Numbered from the stretch's first letter, positions 49,668 to 58,798 are shown. The stretch is 64,000 bases of DNA from CAIKZY01 sp044374195 (GCA_044374195.1 JBILOY010000009.1:1-64000), one strand, 5' to 3'. Translations and numbers: made by a program. The notes: a model not told the origin generated them from the letters alone.

Positions 49668-50951
49668 TCACTTCACCCCGAAGAATTCCTGAGCTGCGAC
49701 GATGCCTGACACTGCTGCGTCGATGTCGCTACGGTCATTGTAGATGTAGGTGGACAAACGAGTCGTGGCCGGAACACCGAATCGGCGACATGTAGGCCAG
49801 GCGCAGTGGTGACCTACCCGCACCGCAACTCCTTGATTATCAAGAACCTGGCCGACATCGTGCGGATGGAGACCCTCGACCGTGAACGAGATCGCACTAC
49901 CGCGGGCCACGTTCTCGTTTGGGCCGATCACCCTGACGCCCGGTATCGACGCCAGTTGTTGGAGGGCGTAGCCGGTCAACGCGTGTTCGTGTGCCTCAAC
50001 AGCATCCATGCCCAGCGCGTTCAGGTAGTCGACGGCGGCGTGCATTCCAATCGTCTGCGCCACCATCTGGGTTCCTGCCTCAAACTTCTGAGGCGCCTTG
50101 GAATACGAGCTGTGATCCATGTACACGAGTTCGATCATCGAGCCACCAGTGATGAAGGGTGGCATCGCATCCAGGATCTCCGATGTACCCCAGAGGAACC
50201 CGATCCCCGTGGGCCCAAGCATCTTGTGCCCGCTCCAAGCAACGAGATCAGCCCCCAAATCTCTGACACGCAGTGGCATGTGTGGGAGGGACTGACATGC
50301 ATCCACTATTCCGACAGCGCCAACCTGGTGCGCGCGATTCATGACGGTGGCAACCGGATTGATGGTGCCCAGAATGTTTGACTGGTGAACGACACTGACC
50401 GCTTTCGTTTGTTCATCGATCAGGGAGTCCAGGGATTCGAGATCTAGCCGACCCTCATCAGTCACTGGGATCCAGCGCAGGTGCGCGCCCGTCTTCGCAC
50501 AGAGTTCTTGCCACGGAACGAGATTCGCATGGTGCTCCATCTCGGAGACCACAATGTTGTTCTCGCTGGTCAGGATGAATCGCGGATCCTGGGGAGGATT
50601 GCCTCCCGCACGGTGCAGTGCAGTCGCATTGCTAAACGCGTAAGCGACAAGGTTTAAGGATTCAGTCGCGTTCTTGGTGTAAACGATCTCATGGGCTGTT
50701 GCACCCATGAATTCCGCAATAGCGGCACGTGCAGACTCGTAGGCGTACGTCGCCTCTTCTGCAAGCTGGTGGGCACCGCGATGTACGGCCGCATTACAAG
50801 TCTCGTAGTACGTGCGCTCAGCATCCAGGACCGACCGCGGCTTCTGGGAAGTCGCGGCGCTATCGAGGTAGACAAGCGGTTTTCCATCTCGAACCGTGCG
50901 TTCGAGAATCGGAAAGTCACGCTTGATCCTGGCGGGATCGAGGGGTGTCAT
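49668..50951 (-). CDS. sufS: Cysteine desulfurase SufS
   Basis: SufS (427 residues) is a PLP enzyme that removes sulfur from cysteine. The PLP lysine is Lys243 in WSGHKMLGPTG and the persulfide cysteine is Cys383 in RVGHHCAWPTC. An extra Cys388 follows five residues later, which is unusual in the short loop. EMEHHANLVPW and DACQS segments support group II desulfurase identity. It follows sufC by 2 nt. Confidence 0.95.
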   Translation of the reverse strand: MTPLDPARIKRDFPILERTVRDGKPLVYLDSAATSQKPRSVLDAERTYYETCNAAVHRGAHQLAEEATYAYESARAAIAEFMGATAHEIVYTKNATESLNLVAYAFSNATALHRAGGNPPQDPRFILTSENNIVVSEMEHHANLVPWQELCAKTGAHLRWIPVTDEGRLDLESLDSLIDEQTKAVSVVHQSNILGTINPVATVMNRAHQVGAVGIVDACQSLPHMPLRVRDLGADLVAWSGHKMLGPTGIGFLWGTSEILDAMPPFITGGSMIELVYMDHSSYSKAPQKFEAGTQMVAQTIGMHAAVDYLNALGMDAVEAHEHALTGYALQQLASIPGVRVIGPNENVARGSAISFTVEGLHPHDVGQVLDNQGVAVRVGHHCAWPTCRRFGVPATTRLSTYIYNDRSDIDAAVSGIVAAQEFFGVK

Positions 50952-50953
50952 GA

Positions 50954-51712
50954 TCAGGCCGTTGCCGCCACGTAGCGGTCGTAGCCTTCTGCTTCAAGAA
51001 CGTCAGCGAGTTCAGGACCACCAGTTTCGACGATGCGACCGCCAACAAACACGTGCACGACATCAGCATGGATGTACCGAAGAATACGCGTGTAATGCGT
51101 GATCAGCAGGACGCCGCCATCGGTCGCCTCGCGATAGCGATTGACGCCCTCGGAGACAATCCGAAGGGCATCAACGTCAAGACCCGAATCGGTTTCGTCA
51201 AGTATGGCGAATTTCGGGGCAAGTAGCCCCAGCTGCAAGATCTCATGGCGCTTCTTCTCGCCGCCGGAGAAGCCCTCGTTCACACTGCGCTCAGCGAATG
51301 CAGGGTCCATCTGCAACTCCGCCATGGACGTCTTCATGTCCTTGACCCAGGTACGCAGCTTGGGAGCCTCGCCACGAACTGCCGTCACAGAGGTACGCAG
51401 GAAGTTCGAGACCGACACACCCGGTACCTCGACGGGGTACTGCATGGCCAGGAAAAGACCTGCCTTTGCCCGCTCATCAACGCTCATGGCGAGCACATCT
51501 TGCCCATCAAGGCTGATGGTGCCTGATGTTACGACGTACTTGGGATGACCGGCAATCACGTACGCCAGTGTGGACTTGCCGGAGCCGTTGGGTCCCATGA
51601 TGGCGTGGGTGCGTCCGGAGTCGAGGGTCAGCGATACACCGCGCAGGATCTCTCGCTCCCCTGCGTCGGTGATCACGCTGGCGTGCAGATCGGTGATGAC
51701 GAGCTGGCTCAT
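50954..51712 (-). CDS. sufC: Fe-S assembly ATPase SufC
   Basis: SufC (252 residues) is the ABC-type ATPase of the SufBCD scaffold. It has Walker A GPNGSGKST, the SufC-type signature FSGGEKKRHEI and Walker B FAILDETDSGLD. There is no membrane domain. Its start overlaps the stop of the Rieske gene as ATGA, which inserts that gene into the sufD-sufC junction. Confidence 0.96.
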   Translation of the reverse strand: MSQLVITDLHASVITDAGEREILRGVSLTLDSGRTHAIMGPNGSGKSTLAYVIAGHPKYVVTSGTISLDGQDVLAMSVDERAKAGLFLAMQYPVEVPGVSVSNFLRTSVTAVRGEAPKLRTWVKDMKTSMAELQMDPAFAERSVNEGFSGGEKKRHEILQLGLLAPKFAILDETDSGLDVDALRIVSEGVNRYREATDGGVLLITHYTRILRYIHADVVHVFVGGRIVETGGPELADVLEAEGYDRYVAATA

Positions 51713-52062
51713 GAGGAGAGGCCTTTCGCGGTGTCGAGCGGTGTCGGATTGATTTCCAGGAAGGAGATGCCCTCGTGAACGGTCACGCGGGTTGCAAAGA
51801 CAGGTACAGGTTCAATGGCAGGCAGGGTCAATGGAGCGCCGGTGCGCAGATCGAATGCCGAGCCGTGTAGCCAGCACTCGAGTGAGCAGCCTTCGACATC
51901 ACCTTCGGACAGAGATACATCGGCATGGCTGCAGCGATCACCTACGGCGAAAATCTCACCATCGATAGTCACTACTGCAATCGCGGTCTCGCCTACCATT
52001 ACCCGGCTGGGCTTGCGATCAACAAGGCTTTCGACCGCAATAGTCCGAGCGAAGTCAGTCAT
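51709..52062 (-). CDS. Rieske [2Fe-2S] ferredoxin-like protein
   Basis: This 117-residue protein has one Rieske centre, C-x-H-x16-C-x2-H, with Cys44, His46, Cys63 and His66. It has no membrane helix and resembles NirD or dioxygenase ferredoxins. The start (ATG 52062 or 52065) overlaps the sufD stop. A longer frame to 52266 is antisense-free but lies within sufD and lacks homology. Its position inside the suf operon suggests an electron-transfer role in cluster assembly or an easy cluster acceptor; this is inference. Confidence 0.92.
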   Translation of the reverse strand: MTDFARTIAVESLVDRKPSRVMVGETAIAVVTIDGEIFAVGDRCSHADVSLSEGDVEGCSLECWLHGSAFDLRTGAPLTLPAIEPVPVFATRVTVHEGISFLEINPTPLDTAKGLSS

Positions 52063-53188
52063 CATCGCCACCGATCTCGGCGGGAACTCCAAGCCGGGCG
52101 CCAATGCGTCCCATGATGTCTGCCTGCCACTGCGTATCAGGGATTCTGGAGACGAGGTCAGCAAAGAATCCGCGTACGACCAGTTGGCGAGCCGTTTCCT
52201 CGTCAATTCCGCGGGTCTGCAGGTAGAAGAGTTGGTCATCATCGAAGCGTCCGGTTGCACTTGCATGACCAGCGCTGGCTACGTCACCGGTCTCGAGCTC
52301 AAGATTGGGCACAGAATCTGCGCGAGCGCCATCACTGAGCAAAAGGTTTCGATTGATCTCGTACGTGTCGATTCCTGTCGCCTCGCGACGCACCAGAACA
52401 TCACCTACCCAAACCGTGTGGCTCTTCTCATCGGAGATCGCTCCCTTGTAGACCACGTTGCTCGAGCAGTTCGGTCGATCGTGGTCGACGAAGAGTCGGT
52501 GTTCCATGAACTGACCCTCGTCGGCCAGGAAAACGCCGAGAAGCTGAGCGTTGCCGCCGGTGCCGAGATACGAGACGCTCGGTAGAACGCGAAGCCGAGA
52601 GCCACCGAGACTGACCTGAGTTCCGGTGAAGTGCGCATCGCGACCGATGTCAGAGTGCCAGGTGAGCATCGTCTCGAGTGTGCGTTCTCCATCGGTGACG
52701 TTGACCACGGTCGCCGTAGCTCCATCTCCGACAGTGACGACGATCGTCCCGGACACTGCTGAGGTCGACGGTTGCTCGACGATAACTGTGGCCTTGCTGA
52801 AGCGTCCGAAGCGGATCTCGAGATGCTCATACGACACGGGAGCGGTACCGGTCAGCCGGAGGTGAATCGGCTCGTGTGATTCATGATCAGCCGGAATCTC
52901 AAGTACGACGGCATGGGTTACCCGTGCCCGTGCGACAGCTGAGGGACGATCAATGGGAAGCCACGACGATGTGAGTTCGGCGATGGGCACCACGTTCGCG
53001 AGAGAGTCGGATGTCGTGACATATCCGGCATCTGACACGGGTTCCATGAACTGTGAAAAAGCTCCAGCGGGGATGAAGCGCCATTCCTCCTCACGACCGG
53101 ACGGAGTGGCGAAGTCGTCAGGCGATAACGAGCGCACGCGTGGTGAGAGGTCGGAAGGCGGAGCGAGTGCGATGGCAGGGGCGGTCAT
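52055..53188 (-). CDS. sufD: Fe-S assembly scaffold SufD
   Basis: SufD (377 residues) is the beta-helix partner of SufB. The N-terminal RSLSPDDFATPSGREEEWRF segment and the C-terminal region AGHASATGRFDDDQLFYLQTRGI are typical, with the conserved His near residue 317. It overlaps sufB by ATGA. There is no signal peptide. Confidence 0.95.
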   Translation of the reverse strand: MTAPAIALAPPSDLSPRVRSLSPDDFATPSGREEEWRFIPAGAFSQFMEPVSDAGYVTTSDSLANVVPIAELTSSWLPIDRPSAVARARVTHAVVLEIPADHESHEPIHLRLTGTAPVSYEHLEIRFGRFSKATVIVEQPSTSAVSGTIVVTVGDGATATVVNVTDGERTLETMLTWHSDIGRDAHFTGTQVSLGGSRLRVLPSVSYLGTGGNAQLLGVFLADEGQFMEHRLFVDHDRPNCSSNVVYKGAISDEKSHTVWVGDVLVRREATGIDTYEINRNLLLSDGARADSVPNLELETGDVASAGHASATGRFDDDQLFYLQTRGIDEETARQLVVRGFFADLVSRIPDTQWQADIMGRIGARLGVPAEIGGDDD

Positions 53189-54606
53189 CCGACAGCGCCC
53201 TCCATCTGCAATTCGATGAGCCGATTGAGTTCCAGCGCATACTCCATGGGCAGTTCGCGTGCGATGGGCTCGATGAACCCACGGACGATCATCGCCATTG
53301 CCTCATCCTCGGCCATTCCACGCGACATCAGGTAGAACAACTGGTCGGCGCTGACCTTGGAGACCGTGGCCTCATGCCCCATCGAGACGTCATCCTCGCG
53401 CACGTCGACGTACGGGTAGGTGTCACTGCGCGAGATGTCGTCGACAAGAAGTGCATCACAGCGAACAGTGCTCTTGGAGCCATAGGCACCCTCGAGAATC
53501 TGCACCAGCCCGCGGTACGAGGTACGACCGCCTCCACGTGCCACGGACTTGGACACGATGCTCGACGAGGTGTTCGGCGCCGCGTGAACCATCTTCGAGC
53601 CCGCATCTTGATGCTGGCCTTCGCCCGCGAAAGCAATGGACAAGGTCTCGCCCTTGGCGTGCTCCCCCATCAACCAGACGGCCGGGTACTTCATGGTGAC
53701 CTTCGAGCCGAGGTTGCCGTCAATCCACTCCATCGTCGCACCTTCGTAAGCGACGGCTCGCTTTGTCACGAGGTTGTAGACGTTATTCGACCAGTTCTGA
53801 ATCGTGGTGTAGCGGCAACGCCCACCCTTTTTCACGATGATCTCGACCACTGCTGAATGCAGGGAATCACTGGAATAGACCGGAGCGGTGCAGCCTTCGA
53901 CGTAGTGAACGTATGCGTCCTCGTCGACGATGATCAGCGTGCGCTCGAACTGGCCCATGTTCTCGGTGTTGATACGGAAGTAGGCCTGAAGGGGAATGTC
54001 GACCTTGACGCCCTTGGGCACGTAGATGAAGGAACCACCTGACCAGGCTGCGGTGTTGAGCGCGGCGAACTTGTTATCGCCTACCGGGATCACGGTCCCG
54101 AAGTACTCGCGGAAGAGCTCTGGCTGCTCACGCAAAGCGGTGTCGGTATCGAGGAACAGAACTCCCTGCTGCTCCAGATCCTCGCGAATTGCGTGGTAGA
54201 CCACCTCAGACTCGTACTGGGCGGCGACGCCAGCGACGAGCCGCTGCTTCTCGGCCTCGGGGATGCCGAGTCGGTCGTAGGTGTTCTTGATGTCGGCGGG
54301 GAGGTCCTCCCAGCTCGTGGCCTGCTTTTCGGTCGAGCGAACGAAGTACTTGATGTTGTCAAAGTCGATGCCTGCGAGATCTGAGCCCCAGGCGGGCATG
54401 GGCTTCTTGTCGAACAGGCGCAGACCCTTAAGGCGAAGGTCGAGCATCCACTCAGGCTCATTCTTCTTCGCGCTGATGTCTCGAACGACGTCCTCATTGA
54501 TACCGCGACGGGCGTTCGTGCCCGCGGCATCGGAATCGCTCCAGCCGTAGTCGTACCGACCGATCTCATCGATTGTGGCTGCCTGCTCCTCGGCTGCTGT
54601 ACTCAT
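53185..54606 (-). CDS. sufB: Fe-S assembly scaffold SufB
   Basis: SufB (473 residues) is the main scaffold on which Fe-S clusters form with SufC and SufD. Family segments include EPEWMLDLRLKGL, the FIYVPKGVKVDIPLQAYFR region and MGHEATVSKVSADQLFYLMSRG. A conserved Cys occurs in YVEGCTAPVY. Many mycobacterial SufB proteins carry an intein; this one does not, judged by its continuous 473-residue length. It overlaps sufR by ATGA. Confidence 0.96.
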   Translation of the reverse strand: MSTAAEEQAATIDEIGRYDYGWSDSDAAGTNARRGINEDVVRDISAKKNEPEWMLDLRLKGLRLFDKKPMPAWGSDLAGIDFDNIKYFVRSTEKQATSWEDLPADIKNTYDRLGIPEAEKQRLVAGVAAQYESEVVYHAIREDLEQQGVLFLDTDTALREQPELFREYFGTVIPVGDNKFAALNTAAWSGGSFIYVPKGVKVDIPLQAYFRINTENMGQFERTLIIVDEDAYVHYVEGCTAPVYSSDSLHSAVVEIIVKKGGRCRYTTIQNWSNNVYNLVTKRAVAYEGATMEWIDGNLGSKVTMKYPAVWLMGEHAKGETLSIAFAGEGQHQDAGSKMVHAAPNTSSSIVSKSVARGGGRTSYRGLVQILEGAYGSKSTVRCDALLVDDISRSDTYPYVDVREDDVSMGHEATVSKVSADQLFYLMSRGMAEDEAMAMIVRGFIEPIARELPMEYALELNRLIELQMEGAVG

Positions 54607-55259
54607 GCCGACACCTTTCGGTTGTGTGCTCGATTGACGGGAATTACGGCGGTGCAGACACCATCGCCATGGGCGAGGGTGGCAAGTCGGAGAACGTGAG
54701 TGCCGAGGGCCTCACTGAGTGCTGCGGTCTCTGCTTCGCAGATCGAGGGAAACTCGGTGGCAGCGTCAACCACGGGGCAGTGATGCTGGCAGAGCTGCAC
54801 TGTGGGGCCGTGGTCATCCTCGATCGACGCGGCATACCCGGCATCGGTCAAGGTGGCGGCCAGGTACTCCATTGAGGAATCTGAGCCGATGCCGAGGCTG
54901 GAAACAAGCCGATCGGCCCGTTCGCGTGCGAATAGGGCGACCGCCTGGGGTCCTTGGGTGCGATCAAGAAATCTCAGGACCTCGATTGCCAAGGACGCGG
55001 TGTCATCCGAAAGGGCTGCTCTGCCGGAGGCGCTGAGGCTATAGACCAGGCTGGGTCGACCACGACGAGGTGCGGGGGCCGGCCCAAAGGGCGCCCGCTC
55101 GGTGGCCAAGACGAACTCGCTCTCGGCTAAGGCCGCCAATGGGCGACGGATACCTGCGGCAGTCATGCCCAGACGGACACCGAGTTCGGCGACTGTCGCT
55201 GGTCCTTGAACCTGCAAGGACCTCGCTATCCGCTCTGCGGCCTCACCTGGGAATTTCAC
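54603..55259 (-). CDS. sufR: Fe-S-sensing repressor SufR
   Basis: SufR (218 residues) is a winged-helix repressor of the suf operon. The DNA-binding region (about 5-80) contains GPATVAELGVRLGMTAAGIRRPL. The cluster ligands are Cys157, Cys161 and Cys174 (C-x3-C-x12-C), the arrangement in Rv1460-like SufR. Loss of the cluster should release the operon. The GTG start at 55259 lies inside a CAAC-N6-GTTG palindrome at 55259-55272, the SufR site known from cyanobacteria. It is the first gene of the operon and should repress itself. Confidence 0.93.
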   Translation of the reverse strand: MKFPGEAAERIARSLQVQGPATVAELGVRLGMTAAGIRRPLAALAESEFVLATERAPFGPAPAPRRGRPSLVYSLSASGRAALSDDTASLAIEVLRFLDRTQGPQAVALFARERADRLVSSLGIGSDSSMEYLAATLTDAGYAASIEDDHGPTVQLCQHHCPVVDAATEFPSICEAETAALSEALGTHVLRLATLAHGDGVCTAVIPVNRAHNRKVSA

Positions 55260-55272
55260 AACACCATTGTTG
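55259..55272. promoter_or_regulatory. Predicted SufR operator CAAC-N6-GTTG
   Basis: The palindrome CAACACCATTGTTG matches the CAAC-N6-GTTG site described for cyanobacterial SufR. It overlaps the sufR start codon and adjoins a minus-strand TAACGC hexamer (55277-55272), so binding would cover the start of transcription. A wider inverted repeat, GTTGCG-N16-CGCAAC at 55269-55296, overlaps it. Confidence 0.65.
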
Positions 55273-55330
55273 CGTTATTCCTTCGATACCCGCAACTCGA
55301 GACCGCCATGGTCATGTCGACACCCCCACG

Positions 55331-55336
55331 TAAACT
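55331..55336 (+). promoter_or_regulatory. -10 hexamer TAAACT of the ABC ATPase gene
   Basis: TAAACT is followed by 6 nt and the GTG at 55343. Confidence 0.6.
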
Positions 55337-55342
55337 CCACAT

Positions 55343-56227
55343 GTGAGTGCACTCGAGGTCGAAGAGCTGTGCATGACCTATGGGACGACCGAGGCCGTTC
55401 GAGGCATCTCATTCAGTGCTGTTACTGGTCAGGTGACCTCCTTGGTGGGTCCCAATGGCGCGGGCAAGACCAGCACCCTCGAGGCCTGCACAGGCATCCG
55501 ACCCGTGACAGCGGGGCACATCCGAGTCCTGGGATCTCCCCCTGGCCAGCAGAGCGCCAGAGTCGGAACCATGCTGCAGTCAGGCGGGCTCTACCCGAGC
55601 GCTCGTCCGCTTGAGTGGCTGACCTATCTCGCCCGGCTTTACCCCAAATCCGCTGACCCTCGTCAACTCCTTGAGCTGGTCGGCATCGATCCGATGACGC
55701 GAACGACCGCTCGACGCATGTCTGGAGGCGAGCAGCAACGGCTCAAGTTCGCCGCAGCCTTGTTGCCTCGACCCGACATTCTCTTCCTCGATGAGCCGAC
55801 CGCGGGAATGGACCCGCAGGCCAGACGGTCTCTCATCGGCATCATTGACGACCTGCGATCTGCAGGAGTTGCGGTGCTTCTGACTACGCACGTGCTTGCC
55901 GATATCGAGGAACTCGCAGACCGCGTCATTGTGCTTCGTCATGGAGTCATCGAACGTTCCGGCACCTTGGCAGAACTGCGCGGTGAGGGCAGCGCACTCG
56001 GTTTCGACACAAGGCAGGGCCTAGATGTTCAAGGCCTGATGGCGAGCTTGCCATCGGGGTACGCGGGCGCGGAGAAAGAGCCCGGGCGCTACGTCATTGA
56101 GGGCGACCCCACTCCTCAGGTGCTGGCGCAGATCACCGCGTGGCTGGCACAGCACGACGCTGCCACGTCGGGTATTCGCACTGGCCGGGCAAGCCTCGAA
56201 GAACTCATCATCGGCGATCAGTCGTGA
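55343..56227 (+). CDS. ABC transporter ATP-binding protein (DrrA-like)
   Basis: This 294-residue ATPase has Walker A GPNGAGKTS, signature MSGGEQQR and Walker B ILFLDEPTAGMDPQ, with the C-terminal extension found in DrrA/NatA-type exporters. The substrate is unknown. The permease gene overlaps its stop as GTGA, so they form one transporter. Position between sufR and ctaA matches mycobacterial Rv1458c. Confidence 0.92.
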   Translation: MSALEVEELCMTYGTTEAVRGISFSAVTGQVTSLVGPNGAGKTSTLEACTGIRPVTAGHIRVLGSPPGQQSARVGTMLQSGGLYPSARPLEWLTYLARLYPKSADPRQLLELVGIDPMTRTTARRMSGGEQQRLKFAAALLPRPDILFLDEPTAGMDPQARRSLIGIIDDLRSAGVAVLLTTHVLADIEELADRVIVLRHGVIERSGTLAELRGEGSALGFDTRQGLDVQGLMASLPSGYAGAEKEPGRYVIEGDPTPQVLAQITAWLAQHDAATSGIRTGRASLEELIIGDQS

Positions 56228-56943
56228 AGTTGGCCAAGGCTCACGCACTCTGGGAGCTGCGACTCACGCTTCGCAATGGTGAACAGCTGCTCCTCACACT
56301 GATCATTCCGGTCCTTCTTCTGATCGGGTTGAATGCCACTGGGATGTTCTCGTCCAGCGGCACGCTTTCTCGAATTGAATCCGCGTTCCCGTTGGTGTGC
56401 ATGGTCTCTCTCATCGCAACCTGCTTCACCTCGCTGGCAATCGGCACCGGCTTTGAACGCAGATCCGGCGCGCTGACCTTCCTGGCAACAACGCCCCTGG
56501 GGCGGCAGGGGCTAGTCATGGGCAAGGTCATCGCCACCGTGATGCTGGCTTCGATTTCTCTCGTGCTCGTCACGGTGGTGGCTGTGACTTTGGGCTGGCG
56601 TCCGTCGGTCAACGCTTTGTGGGCAATTCCCACCTTGCTTATCGGCGGTGCCGCTTTTGCTACCTGGGCTCTCGTTATCGCCTCCGCATTCCGAGCCGAA
56701 GCCGTTCTAGCCATTGCGAATGCGCTCTTCTTGGTTCTTGTCGTCGTGGGCGGTGTCAGTGCGAGCGTGACCTCGCTGCCACTTGACGCGCTGGTGGCCG
56801 TGGTGCCTTCGGCCGCATTAAGCGATGCGTTGCGCAACAGCCTTGGATCTGGAGTCTCACCACAGTGGTGGACCATTGTGATCCTTGTCGCCTGGGCTCT
56901 TGTCGGCTTTGCCATCTCGCGCAAGCGCTTTAGTTGGCAGTAA
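56224..56943 (+). CDS. ABC-2 type permease
   Basis: This 239-residue membrane protein has six hydrophobic helices and fits ABC-2 permeases paired with DrrA-like ATPases. The first helix is LLLTLIIPVLLLIGLNATG. The GTG at 56224 overlaps the ATPase stop, and the earlier frame lies within that gene. Because ctaA follows, a role in haem export or oxidase assembly has been suggested for such pairs, but sequence does not decide it. Confidence 0.88.
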   Translation: MKLAKAHALWELRLTLRNGEQLLLTLIIPVLLLIGLNATGMFSSSGTLSRIESAFPLVCMVSLIATCFTSLAIGTGFERRSGALTFLATTPLGRQGLVMGKVIATVMLASISLVLVTVVAVTLGWRPSVNALWAIPTLLIGGAAFATWALVIASAFRAEAVLAIANALFLVLVVVGGVSASVTSLPLDALVAVVPSAALSDALRNSLGSGVSPQWWTIVILVAWALVGFAISRKRFSWQ

Positions 56944-56947
56944 AGCC

Positions 56948-56953
56948 TAGACT
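56948..56953 (+). promoter_or_regulatory. -10 hexamer TAGACT of ctaA
   Basis: TAGACT is followed by 6 nt and the GTG at 56960. Confidence 0.65.
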
Positions 56954-56959
56954 GTCGCC

Positions 56960-57877
56960 GTGATCATCGTTTCGCGCTGGATGCGCCGAGTGTTCCTGGC
57001 CAACCTCGTCGCTCAATCCGCCATCGTGGTCACGGGCGTGGTTGTTCGACTCACCGGGTCTGGGCTGGGTTGCCCTACGTGGCCTGAATGTGTTGAAGGC
57101 TCTTACGTGCCGACAGCCCGCCAAGAAGAGTCGTGGCATAAGTACGTCGAGTTCGGCAATCGATTGCTTACCTTTGCCGTGGGCATCATTGCTATTCTTG
57201 CACTTGTTGCGGTCATCATCTACACGGTTCGACGAGTGCGTTCTGGTGCACCCGTGCGCTACTCGATTCTCTTGCTGGGCATTGCGCCGCTCGTAGGAAC
57301 ATTCGCTCAAGCAGTCCTGGGTGGCATCACTGTGCTCACCGGTTTGCACCCCGCGACTGTTGGCCTGCACTTCCTGGTATCGATTGCACTGATTGCGGCG
57401 GCGGTCGCGCTGGTAACCAGGGCCCGAGACGCGGATGACTTCCCCATTGTTTTCCTGGTGCGCAAGGAGGTACGCGTCTATACGTGGTGCCTCATCGTGG
57501 TAACCGGCTTAGTAGTCATCCTGGGCGTCATCACCACTGGTAGCGGCCCGCACAGTGGCGATGCCGAAAGTGAACTCCGATTCCCCTTCGATCCACGCAC
57601 GGTCTCCTGGCTTCATGCCGACGTTGTGTTCCTGTTCACCGGCATGTTGATCGGTTACCTGATCTTGCTGCGCATCCTCAAAGCACCGCAGCGAACCTGG
57701 CGGCTGGCCCTCACTCTTACGGCTATCACTCTTGTGCAGGCCTGCGTGGGCTACACCCAGTACTTCGCGGGACTGCCGGTAATCCTGGTCAGCATTCACG
57801 TGACCTTGGCGTGCGTACTCTGGATTGCGGTGCTCTTCTTGCCGTCGACATTGCGTACGCGCGGCATTTCGTCCTAG
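56960..57877 (+). CDS. ctaA: Haem A synthase CtaA (COX15)
   Basis: CtaA (305 residues) oxidises haem O to haem A. It has eight hydrophobic helices and four conserved histidines, in HKYVEFGNRLL, GLHFLVSI, WLHADVVFLF and SIHVTLACV. The Cys pair in GLGCPTWPEC is the extracellular disulfide loop of the Gram-positive type. It converges on ctaB, and both TAG stops fall on one CTAG at 57874-57877. Confidence 0.94.
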   Translation: MIIVSRWMRRVFLANLVAQSAIVVTGVVVRLTGSGLGCPTWPECVEGSYVPTARQEESWHKYVEFGNRLLTFAVGIIAILALVAVIIYTVRRVRSGAPVRYSILLLGIAPLVGTFAQAVLGGITVLTGLHPATVGLHFLVSIALIAAAVALVTRARDADDFPIVFLVRKEVRVYTWCLIVVTGLVVILGVITTGSGPHSGDAESELRFPFDPRTVSWLHADVVFLFTGMLIGYLILLRILKAPQRTWRLALTLTAITLVQACVGYTQYFAGLPVILVSIHVTLACVLWIAVLFLPSTLRTRGISS

Positions 57878-58791
57878 AAGACGAACGGGTCCACTGCAAC
57901 GGCGAGGAACAGCAGGGCCAGATAGCTGATGGACCAATGGAAAAGTCTCATGGCGATCTTCGTGATCTCGGCGTCCGCACGACGAGCAGCGGCCTGCAAC
58001 TGATACGCCATGATGATGAACATCGCGCCCAGCACGATTGCGCTTACCGTGTAGACAATTCCCATGGGCGCCACCGGCACCAGTAACAACGACACGGCAA
58101 CCATCACCCATGAGTAAGTGATGATCTGGCGCGACACCTGGAGGTCGGTGCGCAGTACGGGCAGCATTGGGATGCCAGCGTTCGCGTAGTCCTCCTTGTA
58201 CTTCATTGCCAAAGGCCAGTAGTGCGGCGGGGTCCAGAAGAACACCACGAGGAACAAAATGATTGGGGTCCACGACAGGGAACCAGTGACGGCCGACCAG
58301 GCGATGAGTACGGGCATGCAGCCGGCTGCGCCTCCCCACACGATGTTTTGCGGAGTGCGCCTCTTCAGCCACATCGTGTAGCCCACGGCGTAGAAAAAGA
58401 TTGCTAGTAACGCGAGCACGGCGGCCAGGAGGTTGGTCCACCACCATAGGAAGAACGCACTAGCGATGGAGAGTACGAAGCCCTGGAACAAGCCCGCGCG
58501 CACGCTGATCAATCCCATCGCAGCGGGCCGCTTGTCGGTGCGGTGCATCAATGCATCGATATCGCGGTCGTAGACGCTGTTGAGGGTGTTCGCACCCATC
58601 GCCGCCAATGTGCCGCCAATAAGCACCGCAACCGTCTGCTTCCAGTTCGGCAACCCCTGAGCTGCCAGAAACATGGTGGGTACGGCAGTTACGAGCAGCA
58701 GTTCGACGATGCGCGGCTTCGTCAGCGCGACATGGGCCATGAGCCGCTCGCGACCCCCGATTGCGGGAGGGTTCTCGGCTATGGCGCTCAT
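57874..58791 (-). CDS. ctaB: Protohaem IX farnesyltransferase CtaB (COX10)
   Basis: CtaB (305 residues) makes haem O from haem B and farnesyl diphosphate. It is a UbiA-type membrane enzyme with N-x3-D-x3-D in NTLNSVYDRDIDALMHRTDKR (read in part) and KRRTPQN in the second motif region. Eight to nine helices are predicted. The ATG at 58791 matches the family start; a longer frame to 59085 is antisense to tkt. It is divergent from tkt with a 63-bp gap. Together with ctaA and SURF1 it indicates an aa3-type oxidase. Confidence 0.95.
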   Translation of the reverse strand: MSAIAENPPAIGGRERLMAHVALTKPRIVELLLVTAVPTMFLAAQGLPNWKQTVAVLIGGTLAAMGANTLNSVYDRDIDALMHRTDKRPAAMGLISVRAGLFQGFVLSIASAFFLWWWTNLLAAVLALLAIFFYAVGYTMWLKRRTPQNIVWGGAAGCMPVLIAWSAVTGSLSWTPIILFLVVFFWTPPHYWPLAMKYKEDYANAGIPMLPVLRTDLQVSRQIITYSWVMVAVSLLLVPVAPMGIVYTVSAIVLGAMFIIMAYQLQAAARRADAEITKIAMRLFHWSISYLALLFLAVAVDPFVF

Positions 58792-58798
58792 GGGATAG

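Noticed and set aside
52066..52266. N-terminal extension of the Rieske protein into sufD
   Set aside because: It is out of frame with sufD and has no homology; the Rieske domain starts at ATG 52062.
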